From: Sclerotiophoma versabilis
Taxonomy: Eukaryota; Ascomycota; Dothideomycetes; Pleosporales; Didymellaceae
Direction: 5' to 3'
DNA length: 64,000 nucleotides
Assembly: GCA_012274445.1 (NCBI GenBank)
Contig: JAAROD010000033.1
Location: forward strand, 1,550,001 to 1,614,000
A program made the translations under genes and the position numbers. The number at the start of each line of letters is the position of its first letter. Position 1 is the stretch's first letter. Of the stretch, positions 1-11,703 are shown piece after piece. The notes under the pieces were generated by a model, which was given only the letters and a program-made list of their open reading frames with translations, ran no database searches and had not been told where the DNA came from.

Positions 1-1121
1 CACAAGCCGCCGGAAGAAGAACCGTAAGTCTACCCTACCATTCGCGACGAAGCAAAACTGACATCGACAGACAACCACAAGTCACAGGACCAAGTGGCTC
101 TCTCTTTGGTGCCACACCTATCCCAACACCTATTGGATTCTCATCACTCCCAACCGGCGCATTCTCACTTCCGCTTGGATTTCCACAGGAGGCCAACCCA
201 GGCTGCCTGGTCCAGGCCAACGAGTACTCTGCGTGGTCTTGCAAGATGACTTTTGCGCCAATCATCCTCACTATCAACAACACAGGCATGGACTCCGACG
301 GGAACACGCAGCAGAGGGCTTCAACTCGAGCAGGCGCCTCGCTTGACGGCATTATACAATATGGGGTACAAACTCCTCAGCTCGACCTCGAGGCCATGCA
401 ACTCGTGCTAGATCTCGATTACAAAAGTTACGGTCCGGCCTATCACTTCTCCACCAGTTACGACAAGGTTGTTGTGCTGAGACCCGAAGAGCTTACCGCT
501 GGCTCGTCTTTGAGGAAGCGACAGAGCACGGACGACATGTCCTCGCGTCAACGCTTCACCGTTCAGCCCGGAGACTACCCATGGTACTGCTATTGGAACA
601 GCACCTATATCGAAGGCTACATCTACGCTGAAAACAACTCCACGGCAGCAACCTTTACCGCCTTGCCCACCATGTGGCCTACAAATTCGCCCAGCTCGAC
701 AAGTTCAGACACCGCAACCTTTGCGGCGGCGACTCCACCACCAACAAGCTCAACGACAGCATTCCCAACCGCAGCCGCCGAAGTCGTTCCAACATCACCA
801 TCCGTCGCACGTCGCGACGCCGCCGCAGACGCAGCAGCCTCGCCACGCATTCCTCCCTACCCTCGCATTGTCAAGATCGAGGAGCGCCGTCTGCCCGACT
901 CACCACAGCCATACTGCCAACGCATGGTCCTGCTCGACAACGGCAAGATAGCGCCGGCACCGAATGGTAACGACCCGGCCGTTGCGCTATGGCTGCAGGA
1001 GCAAGATCCGAGCTACGCGGAGTACTTCTCGGTTACGACGGCCACCGCGCAGAGCAAGCGTGACGTCGAGCGTCGTAGTGATCCCGCCGACTCGTGCCAC
1101 TGCCAGTGGATGTTCAAGTAA
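1..1121 (+). CDS. Fungal extracellular-domain protein, probable DUF7820 family (5' truncated)
   Basis: Partial gene entering from the left edge. Exon 1..23 ends at a GTAAGT donor, intron 24..70 ends at GACAG, and the final exon 71..1121 stops with TAA. Reading from base 1 gives 357 visible residues in one frame across the junction. The visible part holds a conserved-looking block with Gly-Cys-Leu and then AWSCKM, followed by FAPIILTINNT. A Pro/Ser/Thr/Ala-rich low-complexity stretch follows, with several Lys-Arg or Arg-Arg pairs, then a Cys-containing tail ending CHCQWMFK. Fungal proteins with this C-terminal arrangement (DUF7820) usually carry a cytosolic head and one membrane span upstream, which would lie outside the window, so the seen part would be extracellular. 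The family assignment is from memory of motif style. The function is unknown. Confidence 0.6.
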   Translation, partial: QAAGRRTVSLPYHSRRSKTDIDRQPQVTGPSGSLFGATPIPTPIGFSSLPTGAFSLPLGFPQEANPGCLVQANEYSAWSCKMTFAPIILTINNTGMDSDGNTQQRASTRAGASLDGIIQYGVQTPQLDLEAMQLVLDLDYKSYGPAYHFSTSYDKVVVLRPEELTAGSSLRKRQSTDDMSSRQRFTVQPGDYPWYCYWNSTYIEGYIYAENNSTAATFTALPTMWPTNSPSSTSSDTATFAAATPPPTSSTTAFPTAAAEVVPTSPSVARRDAAADAAASPRIPPYPRIVKIEERRLPDSPQPYCQRMVLLDNGKIAPAPNGNDPAVALWLQEQDPSYAEYFSVTTATAQSKRDVERRSDPADSCHCQWMFK

Positions 1122-1741
1122 TGGAGCGGAGCGGAGAGTAGCTGAAGTTTGTCTTGCGTTCGAGCGTTGTTATGCATCTACACTGGGTCTGGTCATCTGT
1201 CTACATCATCATCATCATCATCATCATCCTCCTCTTCTCTCTGCATCATCTCTTTTTTTTTTCTTGTTGCATATATCATCGGCGCCAGGGATACTTACGG
1301 CGTTCCCATGTCTGGTCACGAGACTTTTTTTTCCATTTCCTTTCAGTCACATGTACCACATGTACTACACATGTACTTGGTTTTTCATGTTGTATTTGCA
1401 GAGCATGACAGCTGATGTTCGCTTCGAACGAGTAACTTGTATATAGTGGGTGGTAGCCGCTGACGTCCATGTGGTATCGTCAGGCAGGCTTGTGAGGGCT
1501 CGCGTAGAGTGCTCTCGGATTAGTATAGGTAGAAAAAACACCCTGCCATTGCAAATTCAACTGACCTGTGTTTATCGTGCGAATGCTGGAGTGTCTCTCA
1601 ATGTAAGAGCTGTCATCACGGTCACTTCTTGGAAACATGGCCGGGCGGATATTGGAGTATTTTATTGATCAAGGCTAAGTCGACGTTTAACCGGGAGAGG
1701 AGGAATGCAACTCCATACGGCAACCATGCAAACTCCACCGA
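1122..1741. other. Intergenic, convergent gene ends
   Basis: This is a 620-bp gap between the 3' ends of two converging genes. It holds a CAT microsatellite, T-rich tracts near 1250-1265 and 1320-1340, and no open frame that looks coding. Confidence 0.7.
1204..1228. repeat. (CAT)n microsatellite
   Basis: Eight consecutive CAT trinucleotides lie just beyond the stop of the first gene, probably in its 3' UTR. They continue into a pyrimidine-rich tract. Confidence 0.95.
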
Positions 1742-2908
1742 CTACTTCTTCAGCTCATACATAATCCATCCAGTCGACGGCTGCAACGAGTCCAGACCCG
1801 GATCCTCCGTTCCCTCAGCCGGCTTATAGTCTTTGTTCCAAGGGCTGGCATGGTCTGTGCCAGGATCCATCTTCTGACCACTGCTCGTAGCCTGAATGCC
1901 GAATGAGCCGGCGATCATCTTCGTATTGTACACAGTACCATTATCATCGACCTTGACTGGAACTGAGGCGAAGCCACTCGGAATCTTCTTTATATCGACT
2001 TGGTGATACGTGGTCCCTTCAAACTCAAGGCTGTAATCTGAAGAGTATGTGCGGCGCAAAAGCTTCCCATCTTCGTCCCACATGCAGAAAGCCGTGATCC
2101 AGCCTGAAAGGTAGCTGGGGCCGCTTCCGCCTGAGCGTCTGTCGGCAATCCTGCTCCAGAAGTCAAGTACGTCGGCGCTTGGCTTGGGCTGTGCGTCGAA
2201 AGTCGCGACGAAGTTGCGGAGAATGGGACGAAGCAGTTCTGCAAAAGTGGTGGGCTCGTCGCCAAATTCGGACAGCTTGTTTAGTTTGTTGAGTATACTT
2301 TGCCAGTCCTTGCGTTCTCCGAGTAGTGTGACTGATGGTATGCCACATGCTATGCTCATACCGAACGAAAAGTATTTTTGCATGGCGCCCATCATCAGCA
2401 CTGCCGCTACGGCGCGGTCGCTGTCGGTAGTGGTGCTGAAGTCGGGCATGATCCAAGCCTGAAGATCTGGGTCTTTGACGTTGTTCTGGATTTCCTTGGT
2501 CATATGCCTTGCGAGTGTGCCGAAGTTGACAGTATGGATGTTGCCAACCGCGTAGACCTCGAGCTCTTTCTGACCTTCATGTGCGACAAAATACTCGCGC
2601 AGTTCTTCGGCATGCGCATTGATGTAGAAGTTCAGCTGAGTAAGAATGGAGAACCAGACGTCTTCCGGCCGAATCGTCAAGTGGTGATGCGTGCTGTAGG
2701 CGTGGTACGCTGCATACACAAAACCGTTGCGGGATGGCGATATGTGGGTTTCTCGCAGCTGCTCTTTGGAGAAGGAGCTTTGGATGATCTGTTGGCTTTG
2801 TTCAAAGTCGCTGTAGCAGGCATTCTTGAAGAGTCCTGCGGCAGTCCTAGCCTTTTGTTCAGTCCATGCACGAGGCGCATGACTGGCAGTAGTTATGGTA
2901 ACAGGCAT
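1742..2908 (-). CDS. DUF4419 domain protein
   Basis: Single-exon gene of 388 residues starting at an ATG (2906-2908). Nearly the whole length matches the DUF4419 pattern known from many fungi and scattered bacteria: a block of type NGFVYAAYHAYSTHHHL, then IRPEDVWFSILTQLNFYIN, then an aspartate-rich DFSTTTDSD segment before VAAVLMMGAMQKYF, and a C-terminal SGWITAFCMWDEDG block. No signal peptide or membrane segment is seen. The molecular role of the family is not established. Members are often expanded in plant-associated fungi and are usually cytosolic. It converges on the gene to the left. Nothing looks broken. Confidence 0.9.
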   Translation of the reverse strand: MPVTITTASHAPRAWTEQKARTAAGLFKNACYSDFEQSQQIIQSSFSKEQLRETHISPSRNGFVYAAYHAYSTHHHLTIRPEDVWFSILTQLNFYINAHAEELREYFVAHEGQKELEVYAVGNIHTVNFGTLARHMTKEIQNNVKDPDLQAWIMPDFSTTTDSDRAVAAVLMMGAMQKYFSFGMSIACGIPSVTLLGERKDWQSILNKLNKLSEFGDEPTTFAELLRPILRNFVATFDAQPKPSADVLDFWSRIADRRSGGSGPSYLSGWITAFCMWDEDGKLLRRTYSSDYSLEFEGTTYHQVDIKKIPSGFASVPVKVDDNGTVYNTKMIAGSFGIQATSSGQKMDPGTDHASPWNKDYKPAEGTEDPGLDSLQPSTGWIMYELKK

Positions 2909-3336
2909 TTTGGGCGAAGTTGGTTTAAATCGATATTTTGGGAAGAATTGTAAAAGGACGTAAGCTTAATGATGTTGATAGGAGGGCTGGGAAGTAAATT
3001 TATGTTTGCTGTGGCTCCAGCCCTTGTCGTTGTTGCCTGATGGATCGCTTATTGTGACACAGTGGCTGCCTCCTGCCTCATCGCGCGGAATAATCCCTTC
3101 CATTTAGTTCGCGGATTGAAGAAACGCGAACGACAATTGCAGACTGGGAACGGTGTTTTCTACAAGAAATCCATAGAATCTCGTACTTCAAATGCCTCCG
3201 TCAGGCGCAAGGTACTTTTACATAAGCTCAACCGTCGTTTGAAAAGAAGACGAAATGGACAATCGCCGATCTAAATCTTGATTGCTTGCGGGAAATCGAT
3301 GTTGAAAATCCATCCCTCCAACCCTGAATTGAATGT
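2909..3336. other. Intergenic
   Basis: This 428-bp spacer lies between two minus-strand genes and must contain the DUF4419 promoter. No repeat or small gene was recognised. Confidence 0.6.
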
Positions 3337-5305
3337 TCAAGATGTCCAGCTTCCTGGCATTCGGCTCCGTGTGCGTTTCTGACCTGATCGTGCAAGCTCC
3401 TTCCTAGTTTTCTTAATCATCCGCCGGTCACGACGTGCCTCCCATTTCGAGCCCTCCTTGAATCGATCCTCCGCAGGAAGATTCCAATAAATGTGAAAAA
3501 ATGGCCACTGCCGATAGTCCCCCCAGTCCGTGTCAGCGGTCATGGCGGTAAACTCTGACATTAACTCCGAGGAGGACATTTCATCAAAAGCGTACTCCCA
3601 CTCCAACACCCACCTTTGTCCGTCTTGATGATGGAACAGTGTTCTCTTGTTTGCAGTATATGGAGGATACCCCTCCACAATACTCTTGCCAATTGTGCTC
3701 ATCTCTTTACGGACGGCTTCTACATCGTCCACTCCGAGACGCTGTAAAAAAGTCATGAAAGCGTCTCCCATGGATGCGCTGTCCTCAATCTTATCGGATC
3801 CTCCTATTGTTTCCTCCAGAAGCCCGAGTTGACCTTCAGCAATATGATCAAGGAGATGAGGGTCCAGCAGTCCAGCAACTAATTCCAGGACTAGGAGAGC
3901 ATCCTCTCGAAGCGTCTCCGATGAGATCATGAACGAAAGGTCGAAGAGGAGAGACTTTTGAAACTGGAGCTTCTCTGCGCCTACCAGCTCTATCACTGAG
4001 TACCTCCAGAGCCATTCTCTCACTTCTCTTGTGTGACCAGTAGATGCTGGCGTGAGCCACTCTTGGTCGAAGTCATCGATTCGATTCAAGTCCAGCAGGA
4101 AGTATCGAACAGCGTCTACGGATATTACGTTTTTAGTCAATATGTCGATGTTCAAAAGATACCAGAGGAAGGGGGACCATCCGCTACCATGTGCAAAATC
4201 TGGCTGTACGCCTAAGGCCGACAGTGTGCGACAGACATCTAGCCTGCCATATTGAGCAGCTTTCTGGTTCATCAATCAGTCTCATGTCAAGATACAACAG
4301 TAAGGGATTGGCTCACATGCAACAGCGAGAAACCGTATCTGTCGCGTGTGAAGGGATGTAGCGCGCCCGAAGATATAAGATGTCGAAAATCATGCAAGCT
4401 TCCTCCACTCAATAGATCGTCTATTGATTTATCGAACTCATGAACGACAGGATATACTGTAAGCGATGTCATGAGGTTTCCGTATAAGCCGTCTTGCCTC
4501 CAACGGAACACGCGACGTAGCATCGGGAGGCGCCATACATATTCGTATGCCTCAGAAAGCTGTTCCTCGGTTTCTCTCACATTGCTGCCGTCCTTGCGAA
4601 GAATATATTTAGAATGTTGCTTAGAAATACCAAGCCATCTGTAAGCCACCGGCACTTGCACCGTTCTTCGAGTCATTCTTACGGCAGGTGAGTGCGAGCG
4701 GAAGTCGGCAGGATCACCTTGAGTTGCGATTGACATCTGCTGCTTCAACACTTCTACAGTGCTGGATTTTTTGCGCCCATAAGGTAGTGCGATAACTCTG
4801 GGGACAATTAGATCCAGCCGCGAGAACGCTATCATACGTCAACTTACTGCAGAGTGGCATGTGATACCATCACAGCACTCATGAGATTCGACACCTCGCA
4901 CTGAATGCGTTTTTCGATGCCAGCGATATCCCTTGCCTTGATGCTCAGCTTTATATCGCTTTTGAGTCGAGCCGCGGTAGACCGACTGCGCGCCTGCAAA
5001 GCCGTGAATTCGTCGACGATAGCCTGGAGGGGAACAAGGCTTTCTTCGCAACTCATCAGACAGGATGAGATCGTCGCCGAAGGTGCTTGAATATGTTTAG
5101 GCAGCGCAGCCTGCTGTTGTACAAGGTGATGTATGTCCTTCAGTAGCGCACCCAGTTGCTCCAAGCGTCCTGCCAGGGATTTGAGCTCTTTCGAAGCATC
5201 TTTGACTCTTTGAATACAGCTGGAGATAGTGTCAACGGACTGGATGAGTTGCAAGGCTAGCGACACAATGGCGATGCCGCTGGCAGCTGTAGAGAGAGGG
5301 TCCAT
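3337..5305 (-). CDS. Fungal_N / ankyrin-like protein without NACHT
   Basis: Three exons read as 5305..4848, 4797..4317 and 4263..3337, giving 621 residues. The introns (49 and 53 bp) have GTAAGT/CAG and GTGAGC/CAG ends and keep frame. The N-terminus, starting MDPLSTAASGIAIVSLALQL, is the 'fungal N-terminal domain of STAND proteins' (Fungal_N type), followed by amphipathic helices to about residue 150. The middle (about 310-350) has an ankyrin-like unit crossing the second junction (SLLHKAAQYGRLDVCRTL). The C-terminal 250 residues are acidic then strongly basic near the end. No P-loop NTPase is present between the two parts, so this is a sensor-adaptor layout rather than a complete NLR. I chose the ATG at 5305 because it begins the conserved domain exactly. 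Family members are linked to incompatibility or immunity-like signalling. The role here is inferred. Confidence 0.8.
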
Positions 5306-5829
5306 GACGAGGCAATTGGGATGGATTTCTGTGGAAGCGTAAAGGCGTAGCAAGTGTTAGGGGGGCTGAGCGCTCTTTACGTTGGGTTCACAGCCCGGTT
5401 TTGAGCATGCCTGGCAGCAAGGCTGAGCTCTGTGTTGCGGATTGGTTCGTGATCATGCAAGCCACGAGGCACTGCAGTGGTGCTTTAGTGGCGATTTGAG
5501 ATCGTCACTTGGGTGAGATAACAATGTATAGCATCCTGCAAGGGCTCGATGCACTTACATGTGTGGACAGAACGAAGATGAAGTATTAGCACGGCAAGCT
5601 TCAGGTGTCACATCGGCGCATGGTGACGAATAGCATAACCTGTCCATTACTGGGCCTAATGCTGTGGTATCTTATTTCTACTCTCGCTCGTCCCCTGAAC
5701 TCAGTCCATGTGGTATAATGTTCTACTCTCGCTGTACGACCGACCCCTGAAAAGACAGAAAGAACGCCGATGCTATGTACAAGAAGACCGTAATAGTATT
5801 ATCGAACCAAAAAAAATGCGCGAAATGGC
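5306..5829. other. Intergenic
   Basis: This 524-bp gap lies between two minus-strand genes (the Fungal_N gene promoter and the uricase 3' end). It has a repeated local motif resembling TTCTACTCTCGCT near 5680 and 5725 and an A-rich run at 5808-5816. Nothing coding was recognised. Confidence 0.55.
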
Positions 5830-6830
5830 TTAGAGCTTCGACTTGTTGCTCTTGCGAGTGACTGTGCATTGGATCAAGCCGTTAGGGTCGGACTGGGGAG
5901 CGAGAACAGTCGCGTCCTTGCCAGTGTTCTTTATGTCCTTGTGCCACGAGAGATCTGCAGTGTGTTAGTATTGACCCTCATATCGCTGACTTGACTTGCA
6001 TACCAATCTCAAAATAATGCTTGTTAGGCAGAGCATAGTCGACTGCCTCGATCTGGGGAACAGCAGCAAGAATAGTGTCGGCCATCTTGTACATGGTGGC
6101 TTGAACACTGGCGCTGTTGTCCTCGGCGAAGATCTTCATTGTGATGTCCCTTGCCGCCTTCCAAGCACCGTTGAAGTCGACAGCTTTGACCTCCTCCAGT
6201 GTCTTGAAGAGCTTCCATTGCCAGCCAGCCTCAATATCTGTGCTGAGAATGCGGTCCCAGGTCTCAGGCAAACGTGTGTATTCGTCGCGGTGGAAGCCGT
6301 GGAAAGCAGAACCGGTGCTCTTGAGCACAAGAAGCTTCTCAATCTTGGAGCGAATAGAAGAGCCCTGTCCCTCCCTTGTAACTGCCTCGACGACGCGGAT
6401 CTCTTCACCGTCGCGGTAGAACGAGTGTGGATGAGGCTTGCCATCAATCTCCATGCGAGTCCATCGGTGCTGGATGATCTTAACGTGTGCAGCATGAATG
6501 TGCGAGTAGGTGTTGACGAAGTGGTTGCCAATGATGGCGGCGAACTGCTCGGGAGGGTCGATTGGGTTCTGCTTGGCGAGGATGTAGGTGGTCTGCTTCT
6601 GGGTGTCTGTGGCAACAACAACCGAGTTGTCTGCCTTGGTATAGCTATTTTCAATGAGCGCTTGGGGTTGGTAGAGCTACTGCAACAACTTACGAGGTCT
6701 CAATGTCTCCCTCGAGCAGAATGCGCACAGTCTGCTCTACAACGGTGTGAATACCGGTCTTGGGATCCTTATCGACCTTGTACAGGCGGACGTTGTCCTT
6801 GCCATAGCGGGCATAGCTCAGTTGAGACAT
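5830..6830 (-). CDS. uaZ: Uricase (urate oxidase), peroxisomal
   Basis: Three exons, 6830..6694, 6644..6004 and 5954..5830, sum to 903 bp and 300 residues, the normal size for fungal uricase. The enzyme oxidises urate to 5-hydroxyisourate with O2, the first step of the purine catabolic route to allantoin. Seen: N-terminal YARYGKDNVRLYKV with the active-site lysine, the NSVVVATDT block with the catalytic threonine, SAFHGFHRDEYTRL, the NKHYFEID block with the conserved histidine across the last junction, and a C-terminus ending SKL, a classical type 1 peroxisomal targeting signal. Both introns have good GTAAGT or GTATGC donors. The start is the first ATG of the family's canonical N-terminus; an in-frame upstream reading is only 5' UTR. 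It diverges from the TORC2 gene. Confidence 0.97.
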
Positions 6831-7671
6831 GGTGATTGAGTGTGTATGCGAGACGGTCGCAACTGGTAAGGAAGCAGAAGCTACTAGAGTCAATTGACAG
6901 CTGAGGGCGGGTGATTAGAGCTGTGAGAGCTGGGTGGTGACGATAGATATAGATTCAAGACACAAGCTTATCGGACCACTTTCAAGCGGAGGTGGCCGAG
7001 CTGCGAGCACACTGGTTTTCACAGAGACGGATCACCAACAAGGTTCGGATGAGCGACAGAGGGCGGCATGAGTTTGTTCGCATTGGTTGAGAAGCTCATC
7101 GGCGAGCTCCGATAACATGTAGGTGGAAGCCACCAGGATAACGACGGCACGTGACTGCATTCACGCGCAGCTCCGCCAGTGGGGCTTGATGAAGGGAAAG
7201 AGTTCATGGAGATGAGGACTAGGCGATGGCCCATCTCCGTGCGGCATCACGCCAGCACGGTGATGTAGTGAATGGACGTGCTGCAGATGCCGGCCTTGAG
7301 ATGCCCGCGGCATGTGTGATGTGTGGAGACGACTGCACGGGCCATCAACCTGGTGCTTCGAACGCTGGTCGTGAAGTGCTGGGGTCTCAATGGACACGCG
7401 AACATTCGGTATCGGTTGGCTGCATTCACTCTCTGTGCGATTGTTCTCTACGCTCCCTTGTTTGCCCCACCGCACCTTCTCCAGGTGCCGCGCCGCTCTT
7501 TCCCACACCCCCAGGTCACAGCCACAACCCCGCTCCGAGTAGTCGGTCTGGTCCCTACCGCAGGGCACACCGATTGATATCCACCCACCGCAGCTCATGA
7601 GGCAAGAGGAGGGCGGCGCCGTAACACCGACATGCGATGCGGTTGACGAGCCTGTGGACACGGCCTTCTGA
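6831..7671. other. Divergent promoter region
   Basis: This 841-bp region is shared by uricase (minus) and the Rictor gene (plus). No repeat or conserved small gene was seen. In-frame stops precede the Rictor ATG immediately (TGA at 7669-7671). Confidence 0.6.
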
Positions 7672-10600
7672 ATGACGCCACCCGTCCGCTCCGTGAACCC
7701 GCAGGCCGACGTGCCCTCGACCGACCAAGGCTCCCTACTCGCGCCCACAAGAACCCGAGATGGCCGGTCCATGTCTGCCGCCGCCGTCAGCGTTATGGCG
7801 GGCTCGCGCGGGGGCCAGTCATCGTACGCGACCGCGCACTCTGGACCTGGGAGCTTCAGCACGCAGTTGAAGCCTACGACATCGCAGGATAGCAGGTTGC
7901 GCCCTGACATCGATATGCATGCCATCACCGTGGGGGACAACGACAACACCACGAGCGAGCAGCGACAGGCCGATCTACAAGACCAGATCGACAAAGAGAC
8001 CAAGATCAAGATTGGGTCTGAGAACCTGTTGGAAGCTCTGAATGCAAAGAGTGCAAAGAACGTCAAGGATCAGAGGGCGCAGGTCGAGGAGCAGTTGAAC
8101 ATATCGAACAAGAAGCTTGCACAGCTCAAGGCAGGGTTGGCGTTGGAGATTCAGCGTGCGAAGGAAGTGAAGTCACCCCCAGCAGATCCACAAAGCCGAC
8201 TGTCATTCCTATTCCGCCGAAACCTTTCACGTTCGCCGTCACGCCATATTGCCAAGCAGGAGGAAGATGGTGACGAAGAAACTGAATCGCCAACCTTTGT
8301 GCTGGCAGAGATATTGCAGGCCTTGGAAGTGCAGGGCATGCAGCCTGAATACTATGTCGAACGAGCCAATTCCCTTGTCCTTTTACTCAAACGGCACACT
8401 ACGCTCAAGTACGATCTGGCTTGGTCTATTTTCGGCTTGAGAATGCAGACGATGCTCCTCAGCGACAGTCGAGAAGTCGTTGCAGCTGCGTACCGAGTTA
8501 TGCGGTATGCGTTTACCGACCGAAAGTCACTGCAGATCATCCGAGGGCTACAGACGGACTACCTGGTCATTCTCTCCCTCGTCAAGGAAAGCAAAGCGAG
8601 CGTCGAGCGCGAGCAGGCATTGAAATTCGTGCGGGCCTTTTTGGACGTCAAGGACGGTGTTGAAGAGATTGGGCGTGCTGTGGTGCGTATTATAGTAGCT
8701 GTGGCTGAACACACCGAAGATCGACTTCGAAACATCGCAACTCTGACTCTCGCGGAAATCTTGGTTAGAAAACCTTCGCTTCTGGTCGGCGCAGGCGGAC
8801 TGGGAGTACTCACAGATGCGCTGGGCGAAGGTAGCTATCATGCTGCTGAAAGTGTAGGATCCTCTTTGCTCTACTTGCTAGATACACCACGACGAAGGCA
8901 ATTCCTGCGATCAGGCCGGGAGTTGGAGACACCATTCGCCATGTTCACCGATGGAGGCACGCTATACGGCCATTTGCACGAGGAAAAGCTCAAAGCCAAC
9001 GCCAAGGTTATCGCATCTTTGCTCAGGAGCTGGTCGGGCTTGCTATCCTTATGTATGAACGACTTCCTTCCTCTTCGGTCTTTGCTTCTGTCGTTACAGA
9101 TACCGACTGTCCATATACGCAACGTTATTCTGGAGCTCCTATTCGACCTTTTCAGAATCAAGTCACCATCCTGGTCTTCCGCTTTCCTCGCCGGTCGACG
9201 TTTGACAACCTATGGGCGAGTTACAAATATGCGGAACGAGCCAGTAAAAGATGGCTCGAACGCAAAAACTGGGACTTATACGAATAAATGGAGCCTGTTA
9301 GACCATTACGTCTCCGTCGTTTTGGCTGCCTTCCTCCATGCCGGGCTGGTTCCGGCTCTGCTACGTGCTGAGGAGGACCCATTGACTCTACAGCTGAAAC
9401 GCAAGACCACGTTACTTCTCGGAGAAGTTCTTAAATTAGCGAACGATCTCTTGCCGCCGTCATGGAGTGCACAACTCCAGGTCCTTCCTCAGTTGTTAAA
9501 ATCAGCTGCTGAATTCGAATCAGAAGACCGTTTCGTTGCGATTGGCACTATCTATCAGGTCGACAGCGTCAACCGTACTTTGTATCGGTCAGGCGCAACA
9601 TCCCTCCATCCTAATAAAGGCACTGCTACGATTGACAGTACCGCGTCTGATCGTCCGACAGATCAATCCAAAGTTCAGGCAGCGATGCAAATGGACGAGG
9701 GCCAGTTTCGCACCCTGATACTCGAAAGTCAAGTCTTGAACACGAGCAATTTCCAGAAATGGAACTGGAATTTGATCCAGACCGCCATCGATGGCCCTTT
9801 GCTGAATCCCAAACGCCTTGATGAGGCCTTGAAGGTCACCAAATTTGTACATCGGCTATTCAACTTTTACCGTCCGTTCAAGTTCCGATTCGCGGATGTG
9901 AAGAATACGAAGCCCAACCAGCGATATGTCCGTGCAGGATGCGCACTCATGACCAGCCTCTTACAGAACCCAGAGGGCGTCAAGTACCTCAGTGAGAGCA
10001 AACTCATTCGGCAGCTGGCTGAGAGCCTCTCTCATTTCGACAGGATGAGCGGCCTTACATCTGACTCGCCCCTCTTTCAGGCTGACCGCATGAGCGAAAC
10101 TCTTACTGGGAGTTACTTCGCCCTGTTAGGTGCACTGAGCAAGGATTCTCGAGGCATCCAGATCCTTGAAAGATGGCGGGTCATCAACATGTTCTACCAT
10201 ATCATTGAGCTCAACGGTCGTGACGACCTGATCCGCGCTTTACTCAACAATTTGGATTACACTCTTGATGGGCATCTGCGCATCATTATATCGAAAGCTA
10301 TGACGTCATGTTCCAAAGAGATTCGTATCTTTGCGACTGGGTTGTTGCACAAATATGCGACAAAGCCGATGCAATTGTCGGGACCACAAGGTGTTGCAGA
10401 ATGGGCTATTAAGCTGCTCGTTACGCAGTTGTACGATCCGGATGTCGAGGTTTGCGAGGTTGCAATAAGAATTCTAGAAACGGCATGCAACGAAACCGAA
10501 TCGTTGGAATTCGTTGTCAAATGTCGACCTGCGTTGGATCATTTGGGTGAAATTGGTGCACCTTTGTTACTTCGCTTTTTATCGACGTCAGTGGGTTACC

Positions 10601-11703
10601 ACTACCTAAACGGATTGGATTACATCACGAGAGAGATGGACGACTGGTTTCTGGGGAGGAACGATGCCTATGTGGTACAAATCGAGGCTACCATGGCACG
10701 CGCGCTGGCCGACATTCCTGACAAGCCATCTTCACTACTGTCGTACGATGAATCTTCGGAACAGCCCGAATATGGCTTGGTGCCAGCACACTTCTATCGA
10801 GAACTCACCAGGACGAAAGAAGGGTGCAAGCTGCTTAAGCAGAAAGGTCATTTTGAAGAGTTTGCTGCAACCATTCGCGACTTCGCAACCGAAGATAATG
10901 ATCCAGAAATAATCCTCAAGCTCAAGGGATGTCTGTGGGCAGTAGGAAATGTGGGTTCTATGGAACTTGGTGCTCCGTTCCTAGAGAACTCGGATGTGGT
11001 CAAATGGATTGTGCAGATCGCAGAAACTTCTGAGGTTATGTCACTTAGAGGTACAGCGTTCTATGTTCTGGGCTTGATATCGAGGAGTCTGCACGGCCAG
11101 GAGATCCTGCTCGAATATGGCTGGGATGGAGTAGTCAGTGACTCTGGTCAAGCACTAGGGTTCTGCCTGCCACTGAACTTCAGAAAGCTCTTTGAGGTAT
11201 GTATCCAAACTGAAGGGTCGGAACTACTACTGATCAGATACAGATCAAACCATGGGCCGCGAAGCCTGAAGACATCAGTTGGAAACGGAAGACCGAAGTC
11301 AAAGTGGCTATCACTGACAGCGACCCTATCAATGCGCGTATACTCAAGCTTGCAACTGACCTTGGCAACACAGTACTCGCCAAGCGAGCTGCAAACGATC
11401 TTCAAGCGTCAGTATTAAGGATATCAAAAAATCATGACAAGAGCTGACGATTGCGACAGTATCAAAGCCAAGAAAGCGCCTGGGTTCAGCAAGCCATCAA
11501 TCTTTCGAAAGGTCATGCAGATACTCGAGGCACATCACTTCCGTCTACCAGCATGCCGCTTTGTATTGGACCTCTTCGATAAACGTGTGTTGGAGCAGAT
11601 TGTGCTCGAGGAAGAAGATGAAGAGAGCGAAGAAAGTAGTGACTCTGATCCTGAGTCAGACGAAGAGCCATTTGGTACAGTTGGTGCCACAAAGACCTCA
11701 TGA
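7672..11703 (+). CDS. AVO3: TORC2 subunit Rictor/Avo3/Ste20 homologue
   Basis: Three exons, 7672..11196, 11244..11407 and 11460..11703, give 1310 residues, right for fungal Rictor. It is the defining scaffold of TOR complex 2, which controls actin polarity, sphingolipid synthesis and AGC-kinase activation at the plasma membrane. In order: a low-complexity head, an HR1-like coiled coil at about 97-165, then the long helical repeat body (Rictor N-terminal, middle and RasGEF_N-like parts) from about residue 205. The body includes blocks such as TLAEILVRKPSLL and FYVLGLISRSLHGQEIL. The last exons supply FRKVMQILEAHHFRLP, FVLDLFD and an acidic tail. The second intron (GTCAGT..GACAG) restores the conserved IKAKKAPGF block, whereas reading through gives an early stop. 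The ATG directly follows an in-frame stop, so the start is secure within this exon. Confidence 0.95.

Noticed and set aside
7161..8066. 301-codon open frame on the minus strand
   Set aside because: It is antisense to the Rictor 5' end and promoter. Composition is Ser/Cys/Arg-rich without a domain, as expected of a shadow frame.
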